A stretch of 64,000 bases of DNA from Saccharomonospora amisosensis (lineage in GTDB: Bacteria > Actinomycetota > Actinomycetes > Mycobacteriales > Pseudonocardiaceae): contig NZ_JAAOYM010000001.1 in the NCBI RefSeq assembly GCF_011761185.1, forward strand, positions 4,740,315 to 4,804,314, in the 5' to 3' direction. The notes beneath the pieces were generated by a model that saw only the letters and a program-made list of their open reading frames with translations, did not search any database and was not told where the DNA came from. Every line of letters begins with the position of its first letter. The first letter of the stretch is position 1. Shown piece by piece: positions 1 through 8,312 of this stretch. The position numbers were made by a program, and so were the translations under genes.

Positions 1-607
1 GTTCCCGGTCGCCGTTGCGCTCGTGCAACGGCGACCGCACGAGCCCAGGTGCGACGGCGTTCACCCGGATTCCTCGGTCGGCGAGTTCGGTCGCCGCACC
101 ACGGGTGAACGTGTTGACGGCTGCCTTGACCGCGGCGTAGTGCACCCACTCGCCCGCCCCGGTGGTCCTGGCCGCCGTTGAGGAGATGTTGATGACGCAG
201 CCGCCTCGGGAGGCGGTCATGCGGGTGACCGCCTCCCTGGTGCACAGGGCGGTTGAGCGAAGGCAGCTGCGGAAGGTGCTGTCGAGTTGCTCCGCCCGCA
301 ACTCGTCGACGCGGGCGAAGCCGCCGGTGTCGCCCGCGTTGTTCACCAGCAGCTCCAGCGGTTCGCCCGCCTCGTCCACCGCCGTGAACAGCGCGCCGAC
401 CCCTGCTTCCTCGGAGACGTCGGCCGCGACCGGTAACGCGGCGCCGCCGTGTGCCCTGATCCGTTCGGCGACCCGCTCGGCCGCTGCCCGGCTGCTGCGG
501 TAGTTGACGACGAGGAGCCGGTAGCGTTCGGCCAGCCTGATCGCCGTCGCGGCCCCGATTCCGTCGGCCGCGCCCGTCACGACGGCGGCGCCACGTTTCG
601 CGGTCAT
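1..607 (-). CDS. SDR-family NAD(P)-dependent oxidoreductase (C-terminus beyond window)
   Basis: Short-chain dehydrogenase/reductase, cytosolic, acting on a hydroxyl or carbonyl group of an unknown substrate. The reverse strand reads continuously from an ATG at 607 to the window edge, about 202 residues. It shows the Rossmann glycine motif TGAADGIG near residue 10, the NNAG motif, the catalytic Ser in INISS and the YAAVK catalytic Tyr/Lys pair, followed by the VNAVAPG motif. The start overlaps the stop of the upstream dioxygenase gene (ATGA), so the two are probably translationally coupled. It is the last visible gene of the SARP-linked cluster and is a plausible partner oxidising an alcohol made by the dioxygenase; that role is inference. 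Only the C-terminal part is missing, cut by the window. Confidence 0.85.
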   Translation of the reverse strand, partial: MTAKRGAAVVTGAADGIGAATAIRLAERYRLLVVNYRSSRAAAERVAERIRAHGGAALPVAADVSEEAGVGALFTAVDEAGEPLELLVNNAGDTGGFARVDELRAEQLDSTFRSCLRSTALCTREAVTRMTASRGGCVINISSTAARTTGAGEWVHYAAVKAAVNTFTRGAATELADRGIRVNAVAPGLVRSPLHERNGDRE

Positions 608-1605
608 CCGTTGACTACCCCTGGCCGGTCGTCGAGGAAGTACTCCTCGAAGTTGCCGAGGCTGAACACGTTGTGCGTCTTGAGCAGCCAGCGCCTGCTC
701 AGCGATTCGGGGTCCCGGATCTGTTGCACCTCACGGCCGTGGATCACGTGATGGTTGGAGAACGTCACGGAGTCGCCGGGAACCGAGATGCGCAGTTGCT
801 TGTTCGCGTGCAGCGCCTGTAGGAACCGGTCCAGCGATCGGGCGGCCTCGTCGTCTAGTGCGGCCGTGCGGCCCTCGAAGACCTTCACCCCGCCCTGCCC
901 GTCGAGGATGATGGGATGGTCCTTGGCCTCTCCCAGTGTCAGTCGGGTGCTCGCGCGGGAGACGTCGTCGAACGGCGTGTGGAAGCGCGACTGTGACAGG
1001 ATTTCCAGGTCGGCGTCCGACATGGTGCGCAGCACATGCTTGGTGATCGCGAAGGTGGAGTAGACCTCGTTCTCCGGGGTGTCCCTGAGGGTAAGCGTGT
1101 TGACGAAGTCGGGGCACACGAAGTGGTTGGTGAAGTCGCGGTGGAAGCGCAGGGTGCCGAGGGTTTTCTGGGACTGCGACTCGTGCATCGACCGCTTCGG
1201 GTAGATGTCGTGGAAGAAGTCGCCGTCGTTCACGGTGAGGTGCGCGATGATCTCGGTTCCGGTCAGCACGGCATAGGTGGAAAGGAATCCCTCCGCCACG
1301 AAGGTCTTCTTCTTCCGATACTTGTCCGCCACCGGGTCGGTCGGATCGAATACCGGGAGGTCGTCGTCTATCGGAGCGTTGCCAATGACCACGAACGGGT
1401 GCTCGGAGAAGTCACGCAGCACCGATTCGTGGCAGAAGTCCCGGAATCGGGAGGGGACCAACTCCGCCGCGGTCGCGATCGCCGCTTTGTAGTCCTCGTA
1501 CCCGAAGTACGGGTTGCCGCCGACGTCGAGGAGCAGCTTCTTGTACTGCTCCACCTCGTCAGGAGTGAACACGAAGTCGTACCGGTCTATGAGCGCACTG
1601 GACAT
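604..1605 (-). CDS. Fe(II)/2-oxoglutarate dioxygenase, VioC/AsnO (clavaminate synthase-like) family
   Basis: 333-residue non-haem iron oxygenase. The facial-triad elements are visible: a His-x-Asp in FHRDFTN near residue 155 and a distal His in VIHGR near residue 288, followed by the arginine-containing SRRWLLKT segment expected to bind 2-oxoglutarate. Length and layout fit the VioC/AsnO/clavaminate synthase group, which hydroxylates free or carrier-bound amino acids such as Arg, Asn and Lys. An AGAAGGAG ribosome binding site precedes the ATG. It lies between an ATP-grasp ligase and an SDR and overlaps the SDR start, suggesting one operon that hydroxylates an amino acid or peptide and then may oxidise it. 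The substrate cannot be read from the sequence. Confidence 0.82.
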   Translation of the reverse strand: MSSALIDRYDFVFTPDEVEQYKKLLLDVGGNPYFGYEDYKAAIATAAELVPSRFRDFCHESVLRDFSEHPFVVIGNAPIDDDLPVFDPTDPVADKYRKKKTFVAEGFLSTYAVLTGTEIIAHLTVNDGDFFHDIYPKRSMHESQSQKTLGTLRFHRDFTNHFVCPDFVNTLTLRDTPENEVYSTFAITKHVLRTMSDADLEILSQSRFHTPFDDVSRASTRLTLGEAKDHPIILDGQGGVKVFEGRTAALDDEAARSLDRFLQALHANKQLRISVPGDSVTFSNHHVIHGREVQQIRDPESLSRRWLLKTHNVFSLGNFEEYFLDDRPGVVNG

Positions 1606-1683
1606 CTGGGTTTGCTCCTTCTGTTTGGTTAGAACGACGTCCGTGGGATCGGGATCGGAAAGCAGGCGGTTGCGGCGGTTGCT

Positions 1684-2928
1684 TCAGGACATGCGCAACG
1701 GCCGGTGTTCGGCGAGCACCTTCAGGTCGGCGAGCAGGCTTGTGTAGTCGGGGTTCCACACCACCGCGGCCGCCGCGAAGTCGCGCACGTCCGTGGAGCG
1801 GTGGATGTGCTCGCCCTCGCGGACGTTGGGAATCCACACCATCGAGGAGTCGATGTTCGGCGCGGCCAGGTCCGCCACGACGCCGGTGTGTTTGGGGTAG
1901 TAGATCCAGCCGGCGTACGGGCCCGGCGCGTCGGCGGGTGGCGAGATGCTCTCGCCGCGTTGCAGGCGGAAGTGTGCCTGTTCGATGTCCACGCCCCACC
2001 GGATGCGGCCGGTCTGCGGTATCAGCGCGGCAGGTGCGCGTGCCGCGATCTCGAGGAACACCAACTCGCCGTCGTCACGGGCGAACACCTCGTGGTGCAG
2101 CGCGCCGCTGGCGGGCTTTTCCGGGAAGGCGTCGATGACCTGGCGGTTGAACTCGACGAGCCTTGCGTAGATCGGCTCGTCTTCGTCGAGGGTGTAGGAG
2201 CCGCAAACCCGCCCGTCGGCGTAGTCCGCCATCGGGTACAGGTAGCGGTTGCAGCGCACGTAACGCACTTCCCCTGCTTCCAGGAGCGTGTCGACGTGGT
2301 AGAGCGTCCCGCTGACGAACTCGTCGATCTCGTAGCGGGTTGTGTTTCCGGTGGCCGCACGGCCCGCGCACCTGTCGGCCCAGGACCGCAGGTCCGACAA
2401 CGAGTCCAGCCGCTGCGCGCCGACCGAACCCGACTCGCCAGTGGGTTTGACGAACGCCGGGAACCCGACGTGCTCCGCGATCTCGGCCAGGTAGTCGGCT
2501 TCGCCAGCCGCGTAGCGCTCAGGTGCGAACACCTCGAACCGAGGAATGCGGACGTCGGCTGCCGCGAGTATGCGTTTCATCACCGCCTTGTCGGTGAAGG
2601 CGGCCACCTCGGGTGGAAGCGGTCCCGGCAATCCCAGCTCCCGCCGGGTTTCGGCCACAACCCGCAGCGCGTATTCGTCGTGGCACAGCAGTGCCACATC
2701 GCGCCGCGGGATGTCACCCACCACGCGCCGTACCGCTTCGGTCAGCGTTGCGGCGTCGAAGTCGTCGTCGATGACGACGATCTCGTCGAACGCCGCACCG
2801 CTACCCGTGCGTGCCAGGTATTCCTGCTTGCCGTTCGTACTGATGAGGACGAGACGGTGGTTGTCACGGCGCAACGTCCGAGGATCGGTGCGAAACGATG
2901 CGATTCGGTGTACCACGATGTCAAGCAA
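1684..2928 (-). CDS. ATP-grasp domain ligase (amino-acid/peptide ligase-like)
   Basis: 414-residue ATP-grasp protein. The central nucleotide-binding region includes AFVKPTGESGSVG near residues 156-168, and the metal-binding strand reads LVFLEIAARAPA near residue 290, as in L-amino-acid ligases and carnosine-synthase-like enzymes that join a carboxylate to an amine through an acyl phosphate. The start is a TTG preceded by AAGGAGGT at good spacing, one base after the stop of the upstream cyclodeaminase-like gene, so the two are surely co-transcribed. With the dioxygenase and SDR it suggests assembly of a small modified dipeptide or amide. The family is clear; the substrates are not. Confidence 0.8.
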   Translation of the reverse strand: MLDIVVHRIASFRTDPRTLRRDNHRLVLISTNGKQEYLARTGSGAAFDEIVVIDDDFDAATLTEAVRRVVGDIPRRDVALLCHDEYALRVVAETRRELGLPGPLPPEVAAFTDKAVMKRILAAADVRIPRFEVFAPERYAAGEADYLAEIAEHVGFPAFVKPTGESGSVGAQRLDSLSDLRSWADRCAGRAATGNTTRYEIDEFVSGTLYHVDTLLEAGEVRYVRCNRYLYPMADYADGRVCGSYTLDEDEPIYARLVEFNRQVIDAFPEKPASGALHHEVFARDDGELVFLEIAARAPAALIPQTGRIRWGVDIEQAHFRLQRGESISPPADAPGPYAGWIYYPKHTGVVADLAAPNIDSSMVWIPNVREGEHIHRSTDVRDFAAAAVVWNPDYTSLLADLKVLAEHRPLRMS

Positions 2929-2929
2929 T

Positions 2930-3685
2930 TCAGACCTCCTTCACGATGTCGAGCCGATCCGCTTCGTCGCAGACTCGGCGGGCCAGCGATGCGCTTGGCA
3001 TGTCGGCGGTCGACAGCTCGACCAGCAACATCCGTTCGGGCTCCCAGCGCAGGCCGGCCCCGGCGAACGCCTTGCGCAGGTCGTCGAAACACACCTGGTG
3101 GGCGACCGCGACCAGGTGTTTGGGAAGGTCACGACCACTGGAATTGACCACCACGGAGCCCTTCACGAAGCGGGCGACTTCGAGATCGAGCCGGGCGTCC
3201 AGGGCCACGACGACGAGGTTCGCCCCGAACACGGCTTCCTCGGCAGAGCTGGTCACGGAGTGTCCGATCCCGGCCAGATCCAACTCGTCGACGACCCGTT
3301 GCGTGACCGTCTCGCCTTCCCGCCCGTTCGGGGTGGCGACGGTGAGATGGCTGATTCCGGGGACGTAACGGCACAGCATGCTGACCTGCAACTCGGCCGG
3401 AAGGCCCGCGCCCACGACCGCGGCCGTGGTTGCGCCCGAAGTCACGAACGTCCTCGCGGCGACAGTGCCAAGGCAGGCGCTGCGCAGCGCGCGCAACGTG
3501 GTTACCCCTAGCAGGTACCGGTCACCGACAACCACCGAACCGTCCGACCTGCCTGCGTCCGGGGCCGGACATGCACCCGCGGGCTCGGACGTCTCGGTGA
3601 GCTCGCCCGCGAGGAGGTCGATCGGCGAAACATGTTCGACGACTCGCCATACCTCGTCGGTGCTGAGCTTCCTCGTCACGTCCAT
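2930..3685 (-). CDS. Ornithine cyclodeaminase/mu-crystallin-family protein, unusually short
   Basis: 251-residue relative of ornithine cyclodeaminase, alanine dehydrogenase and SbnB-type dehydrogenases, which bind NAD(P) and act on amino acids. The Rossmann segment TAAVVGAGLPAELQ (about residues 87-100) and the later LVVVALDA and VNSSGRD segments match the family. Members are usually 310-350 residues. Here the N-terminal half is compressed: the STDEVWRVVEHVSP start is followed by a low-complexity linker and then YLLGVTTLRALRSA, so much of the substrate-binding lobe seems missing. GAGGT precedes the ATG. It heads the four-gene set with the ATP-grasp, dioxygenase and SDR genes. It may be an altered enzyme or a non-catalytic binding protein. 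Confidence 0.7.
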   Translation of the reverse strand: MDVTRKLSTDEVWRVVEHVSPIDLLAGELTETSEPAGACPAPDAGRSDGSVVVGDRYLLGVTTLRALRSACLGTVAARTFVTSGATTAAVVGAGLPAELQVSMLCRYVPGISHLTVATPNGREGETVTQRVVDELDLAGIGHSVTSSAEEAVFGANLVVVALDARLDLEVARFVKGSVVVNSSGRDLPKHLVAVAHQVCFDDLRKAFAGAGLRWEPERMLLVELSTADMPSASLARRVCDEADRLDIVKEV

Positions 3686-3870
3686 CGAAGATCTACCTCG
3701 CAGGTCACTCGGAAAACGCGAGGTCGATCGTGGGCGCGGTCGCTATCGGAACGCTTTCCGCTCGCCATCACCGCACGGACAGCGGCTGGAAATCGCGACG
3801 ATGACGCACGGAAAGCCGACTGCCGTTTGCTGGGTTCAGCGCTTCAAGTGACACGAACCCAGGAGGAATC

Positions 3871-3966
3871 ATGCCGACACACGTCAACAGGCTCCCCGCG
3901 ACAACCGATTCGCCGCTCGTCGCTGCGTTGGTGGCGGTCAGATCATGCGAGGACACCCACTGGTGA
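3871..3966 (+). CDS. Candidate 31-residue peptide in the SARP/ATP-grasp locus
   Basis: An ATG at 3871 is preceded by a perfect AGGAGG six bases upstream and opens 31 codons ending in TGA at 3966. The peptide starts MPTHVNRLP, has a small hydrophobic core (SPLVAALVAV) and ends RSCEDTHW. Third-position GC is high, as in real genes of this genome. It lies alone on the plus strand in the gap between the minus-strand regulator and the cyclodeaminase-like gene. It could be a RiPP-type precursor for the neighbouring ATP-grasp and dioxygenase enzymes, a regulatory peptide, or a chance ORF. No known precursor family was recognised. Confidence 0.4.
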   Translation: MPTHVNRLPATTDSPLVAALVAVRSCEDTHW

Positions 3967-4029
3967 CCGGCGCGTGACTCGGACGGCGACCCCTGGATCG
4001 CGCAGGCGGTCGCCGTTTCGGTCGTCGCC

Positions 4030-7026
4030 TCAGGTGTACTCGACGGTCCGGTTGTCGGGACGCACCTCGGACAGCAGTGTCGCGGTTCGCGCGATCCACG
4101 TCGGAGAGCCGAGTTGGCCGAACATCTGCTCAGCGCGACCGAGATGGGTAGTCGCGGCCGCCGAGTTGCCCCTGGCCAACTCCACCTCCCCGAGCGTGTA
4201 GAGCGACTTCGCCTCCACCAGTCGCTCGCCCAGCTGTGACGCCAGTTCGCAGGCATGCAGCAGGGTTCGCTCGGCCCCTTCCAACCTGCCCTCGCGGTAG
4301 CGGACCCTGCCGAGTTCGCACAGCGCGTGCGCTTCCCCGATCCCGTCGCCGGAGGCCCGCACGATGCGCAGCACCCGATGCAACTCCTGGCGGGCCGCTT
4401 CCAGTTCGCCCAGCTGTAGGTGCAGTGCCGCGAAGCTGAACAGGACCTGCGCCTCCACCCGCACACACCGCCTTCGGCGTGCGATGTCGAGCGCCTGATC
4501 GAGGAGTTCACGGGCATGGTCGTGCTCGCCGACCTCGATCCAGTGGCCCGCTTGGCTTCGCATGACGTGCGCGACGCCGACCTCGTCCCCGACCTGGTTC
4601 AGCAGCCGCAGCGCCTCGTCGTACTTCGCCATCATCGCGGTGTCGTCACCGACCAGCCGATCGACGTATGCGGCGTTTCGCAGCACCAGCGCGATGCCGT
4701 GGTCGTGCCGCTGCGCCTCGAATATCGTCCTGGCGTCCCGAAAGCACTGTTGGGCGTCGCCGAGTTGCCCCTTGAACATGTGCATCGTGCCCATCGAGTA
4801 CAGCGAGGCGGCCACACCCGTCCGGTTGCCTGCCCGCTCGGCGGCCTGGAGCGCGGCCGCAACCACCTCACGCCAGTCGTCGAAGTAGCCCTTCGTCTCG
4901 AACAGCACCACGCAGGTCAGCGCTAGGTCCCAGGCCAGTTCGGCGAGACCTTCGCGAGCCGCCTGCCGTACCGCCGCCACGAGTGCCGGTCGCTCGGTGT
5001 CCAGCCAGTGCATCGGGTCCGTGATCGAGGTGACCTCGAGGTCGTCGTGCGCAGGCCACCTCGTTCCGCTGCCGTGGATGGTCGTGTAGTCGCCGCCGTA
5101 CAGTTCGCGGTGCGCGGTTTCCGCGAGTTTGAGCCAGCCGCCGGTGGCGCGTTCCAGCGCCGCCAGCCGTTCGGCGGGTTCTTCGGTGTCGTGTAGTACC
5201 TCGCCTGCGTAAACCCGAACGAGTTCGTGGAGCCGATAGCGGGTTCCGCGCGCGTCGCGGTACTCGATGACGTCCAGCACCTGCGCGTCGACCAGGTTCT
5301 CCAGCAGTCGCTCCGCCACCGTGGGGCGCACGTCGAGCAGCGCCGCGGCGATCCACGTCGGCAGGTCGGGCGTGTCGACGAGCGCGAGCAGGCGGAACAA
5401 CCGTTTGGTCTGCTCGTCGAGGCTGCCGTAGGTCAGCGCGATATTCGACCGCACCTCCGCACCCCGGTGTTCCAGTTCGTCCAGTCGGCCGCGCTCGTCA
5501 CGCAGTCTGGAAACCAGCCGAGCGATCGGCCAGTTCTCGCGGGACGCCAGCCGCCCACCCGCGATCCGAATGGCGAGGGGTAGGCCGTCACAGGCACTGG
5601 CCAACTCGGCGGCGGCGTCGCTGTCCTCGTGCACGCGCCGGGTGCCGATGATGCCCGCGAGCATTTCGACCGACTCGCTGGGATCGAGCGGTCCGAGTGG
5701 CACGTGCCGAGCGCCGTGCAACCCGCTCAGCATGCTTCGGCTGGTGACGATGACCGCGCACGTCGAACTGCCCGGGATGAGCGGTTTGAGCTGTTCCTCG
5801 GAAACCGCGTCGTCAAGGACGATGAGCACTCGGCGCTGTGCGAGAAAACTGCAGTAGAGATCGCGCCGGACCTGCGGGTCGTCAGGAAGCTCCCGGCCGT
5901 AGCCGCCCAGCGCGAAAAGAAAGTGTGACAGCGGTGACGGGTCACACCGAGGGGAGCGCATTCCTTGCAGGTCCGCGTAAAGCACCCCGTCAGGGAACTG
6001 ATCGCTCAGTTCGTGCGCGACGCGCACCGCCAGACTCGACTTGCCGACACCGCCTCGGCCGTAGAGGGCGACGACAGGAACGGCGTTGCGCGCCTCAGTT
6101 CCCGCCGACGAGGTCAGGAAACCCACTATTCGTGCTGTCTCGCGGTGACGCCCCGTGAAGTCCGCGACACCACTGGGCAGCTGCTGCGGTACGGGCCAGC
6201 TCCGGCGACCGCCGTGGCCGGAGGTGTGGTTCAGCTGCGTCCTCGGCTGCGCGGACCAGGAACCCGCCGACTGCTCACCCAGCAGCACGGGATCACGGTT
6301 CAGAATCGCCGTCTCCAGTGACTGGAGTTCCGCGCACGGCTCCACACCGACGTCGCGGATCAGCACGGCTCGGGCGTCTCGATATGCCTCCAGGGCCTCG
6401 ACCTGGCGGCCCGACCGGTACAGCGCGAGCATGAGGAAGCCGTACAGCCGTTCCCTGCTCGGGTGCTGGCCGATCAGCGTGTGGAGCTCGGCCACCAGCT
6501 CCGCATGGCGGCCCAGTTCGAGATCGAGCTGGATGCGCTCCTCGATCGCGCTCATCCGCTGCTCGTCGAGGCCGGTCGCGCCGCGCCGGACGACGTCGCT
6601 TTCCATGCCGCACAATGCGGGGCCGCGCCACAGGGAGAGCGCCGCGCGCAGGGCCGAAGCGCCGCTCTCCCGCTCACCCCGCGCGATAGTGGCGCGTGCC
6701 GTCTCAAGTTGAGCCAGGAAGGTGAGGCTGTCCACCTCTGCCACACCGAACTCGAGGCAGTAGCCGGCAGCGTGGGTCCGGATTGTGCCGACATGCCCGC
6801 TGCTGTCGAGCAGCTTCCGCAACCGGGAAACGCAGATCTGGATCTGGCTACGTGACGTAGCCGGTGGGTCGAGACTCCACACCGCCTCGATGAGTTGGTC
6901 GATGGAGGTCACCCTGTTGACGTTGAGGCCGAGGACGGCGAGAACGATTTGCTGTCGCGGACCGCCCAATCGAACCGGTTGGCCACCCTTGTCGGTCAAT
7001 TCCATCGCGCCGAGAAGTCGTAGCAC
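4030..7026 (-). CDS. SARP/AfsR-like transcriptional regulator with NB-ARC and TPR domains
   Basis: 998-residue pathway regulator. In order: an OmpR-type winged helix (residues 1-90, LLGAMEL start, SRLRKLLD helix), a bacterial transcriptional activation domain (about 95-245), an NB-ARC/STAND ATPase with Walker A GRGGVGKSS near residue 325 and RVLIVLDD as Walker B, and a C-terminal TPR array from about 680. Large SARPs of this AfsR type activate antibiotic gene clusters when ATP binding relieves TPR-mediated inhibition. The start is a GTG with AAGGGGG upstream. It is transcribed towards the four biosynthetic genes and probably activates them. A CRP/GlxR-type palindrome lies about 100 bases upstream of its start. 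Confidence 0.9.
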   Translation of the reverse strand: MLRLLGAMELTDKGGQPVRLGGPRQQIVLAVLGLNVNRVTSIDQLIEAVWSLDPPATSRSQIQICVSRLRKLLDSSGHVGTIRTHAAGYCLEFGVAEVDSLTFLAQLETARATIARGERESGASALRAALSLWRGPALCGMESDVVRRGATGLDEQRMSAIEERIQLDLELGRHAELVAELHTLIGQHPSRERLYGFLMLALYRSGRQVEALEAYRDARAVLIRDVGVEPCAELQSLETAILNRDPVLLGEQSAGSWSAQPRTQLNHTSGHGGRRSWPVPQQLPSGVADFTGRHRETARIVGFLTSSAGTEARNAVPVVALYGRGGVGKSSLAVRVAHELSDQFPDGVLYADLQGMRSPRCDPSPLSHFLFALGGYGRELPDDPQVRRDLYCSFLAQRRVLIVLDDAVSEEQLKPLIPGSSTCAVIVTSRSMLSGLHGARHVPLGPLDPSESVEMLAGIIGTRRVHEDSDAAAELASACDGLPLAIRIAGGRLASRENWPIARLVSRLRDERGRLDELEHRGAEVRSNIALTYGSLDEQTKRLFRLLALVDTPDLPTWIAAALLDVRPTVAERLLENLVDAQVLDVIEYRDARGTRYRLHELVRVYAGEVLHDTEEPAERLAALERATGGWLKLAETAHRELYGGDYTTIHGSGTRWPAHDDLEVTSITDPMHWLDTERPALVAAVRQAAREGLAELAWDLALTCVVLFETKGYFDDWREVVAAALQAAERAGNRTGVAASLYSMGTMHMFKGQLGDAQQCFRDARTIFEAQRHDHGIALVLRNAAYVDRLVGDDTAMMAKYDEALRLLNQVGDEVGVAHVMRSQAGHWIEVGEHDHARELLDQALDIARRRRCVRVEAQVLFSFAALHLQLGELEAARQELHRVLRIVRASGDGIGEAHALCELGRVRYREGRLEGAERTLLHACELASQLGERLVEAKSLYTLGEVELARGNSAAATTHLGRAEQMFGQLGSPTWIARTATLLSEVRPDNRTVEYT

Positions 7027-7123
7027 CCGGCCCCCTTTTGGCGCAAATTCCGGACCAGATTATCGCCGACGAGAATTTTTGCAGGAGAGTCGAACACAGT
7101 CCACGCACAATAACACCTGCTGT

Positions 7124-7139
7124 TGTGATGTATATCACA
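7124..7139. promoter_or_regulatory. CRP/GlxR-type operator upstream of the SARP gene
   Basis: The 16-base sequence TGTGATGTATATCACA is a perfect inverted repeat matching the actinobacterial Crp/GlxR consensus TGTGANNTANNTCACA. It is in an AT-rich stretch centred about 105 bases upstream of the SARP start codon, a position suited to activation. The match is read directly; binding by a Crp-family protein is inferred. Confidence 0.6.
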
Positions 7140-7416
7140 TAGTAGACTGTTCGGCCGATAGCCACCCTCCGGCTCGCCGATGCCCGCCGAGCCAAGAAGA
7201 CGCAGGAGCACGGCAAGGTCGGACGTCCCTGCCCCGCCCGAGCAGACGGAAGCAACGCAGGCGACGCCGGATGTTCACTCCAATGAAGCGTCTGCCGTGC
7301 CCGCCACGCCGATATCGTCCGGCACAGCCCTTTCGGCAACACAAACCATCGCCGCCGAGTGGGCAAATAATCACTCGGGAAAATCAATTATCTGAGCGCG
7401 CCCCATGGAGATTGAG

Positions 7417-7437
7417 ATTGTCGCGGGGCACGACAAT
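7417..7437. promoter_or_regulatory. Inverted repeat ATTGTCG-N7-CGACAAT, possible operator
   Basis: Perfect 7-base arms around CGGGGCA, about 170 bases upstream of the reductase gene at 7607 and 390 upstream of the SARP start. No T-run follows, so an operator is more likely than a terminator. Apart from this palindrome and the Crp-type site, no other supported element or gene was seen in 7027-7606. Confidence 0.35.
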
Positions 7438-7606
7438 CCTCGATGATCCGGTTACCAGTGATCCAGTCCCGTGGCACCGGCCCTCACGGCAGCGACGGCG
7501 GGGCAGGCCGAGGCGTCGCCGAAGTTCATTCGGGCGGGGTGTCGTGTTCGGCGGCCTTCGTTCGACGCACTGGTGACAGCAACCGCGAGCAAGCAAGGAG
7601 CAACCC

Positions 7607-8179
7607 ATGCGCACCCTGATCACCACCGCGTTCGTCTCGCTCGACGGCGTCATCGAGGGGCCCGGCGGCGAACCTGGCTACCGCAACTCAGGCTGGACCT
7701 TCAACGACATCGAGTTCGACGAGGCGGCCTACGGGCTGAAGGGTCGCGAGCAGAACGAGGCCACGGCCATGCTGCTGGGGCGAGTCAGCTACGAGGCGTT
7801 CTCCCCGGTGTGGCCCAACATGACCGAGGAGTTCCCCGGCTACAACGCGATGCCGAAGTACGTGGTTTCCACCACGCTGGGCGAGCAGGACCTGGTGTCC
7901 AACTGGGGCGAGATCAGCATCCTGCGTTCGCTGGACGACGTCGCCGCGCTCAAGCGAACCGAGGGCGGGCCGATCATCGTCCACGGCAGCGCCACCTTGA
8001 ACCGGAACCTGTCCGACGCCGGCCTGATCGACCGCTACCACCTGCTGGTCTTCCCTGTCCTGCTCGGTGCGGGCAAGCGGCTGTTCAGCGACGCCGACAG
8101 GGACAAGCAGAACCTCAAGCTCGTCGAGAGCGAGTCCTACGGCAACGGAATCCAGAAGCTGGTCTACGACGTCCGCTGA
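7607..8179 (+). CDS. RibD C-terminal/DHFR-fold family reductase
   Basis: 190-residue stand-alone RibD_C-type protein of the YyaP/YwjB group. It opens with TLITTAFVSLDGVIEGP, has the LLGRVSYEAF segment where the DHFR fold binds NADPH, and carries GPIIVHGSATL followed by DRYHLLVFPVLLGAGKRLF, all typical of the family. AAGGAG precedes the ATG. Such proteins are predicted NADPH-dependent reductases of unknown substrate; they are not the riboflavin RibD or folate DHFR themselves. No operon partner is evident: the next gene starts over 130 bases later after a hairpin. Confidence 0.85.
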   Translation: MRTLITTAFVSLDGVIEGPGGEPGYRNSGWTFNDIEFDEAAYGLKGREQNEATAMLLGRVSYEAFSPVWPNMTEEFPGYNAMPKYVVSTTLGEQDLVSNWGEISILRSLDDVAALKRTEGGPIIVHGSATLNRNLSDAGLIDRYHLLVFPVLLGAGKRLFSDADRDKQNLKLVESESYGNGIQKLVYDVR

Positions 8180-8199
8180 CCGGTCCGGTGGGGCCGGCT

Positions 8200-8238
8200 C
8201 CGTGACTACTCGAGCTGGACTACTCGAGCTGGTCACGG
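8200..8238 (+). terminator. Hairpin with internal 14-base tandem repeat after the reductase gene
   Basis: CCGTGAC at 8200 pairs with GTCACGG at 8232. Inside, a 15-base string (GACTACTCGAGCTGG) occurs at 8204 and again at 8218, a tandem repeat with period 14 containing two CTCGAG palindromes. It starts about 20 bases after the reductase stop, so it may end that transcript. Confidence 0.4.
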
Positions 8239-8262
8239 GGCCGAATGGACATGGCGGGTGAG
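8229..8262. repeat. Degenerate partial copy of the tRNA-Tyr attachment region
   Basis: Bases 8229-8244 are identical to 16 bases of the 122-bp att repeat (right arm of the tRNA terminator), and 8252-8262 are identical to the 11 bases covering the tRNA 3' acceptor end. Order and strand match the att copies, with four bases lost between the blocks. It looks like a scar of an earlier insertion in the same tRNA gene. Confidence 0.5.
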
Positions 8263-8312
8263 CCGTGCGATTCCAGGGAAGACCTGGTGCCCACGTACTA
8301 CGGTTCATCCCC

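Noticed and set aside
1705..3147. 480-codon plus-strand frame antisense to the ATP-grasp gene
   Set aside because: The minus strand holds the real ATP-grasp and cyclodeaminase-like genes with motifs and ribosome binding sites; the plus frame is a shadow.
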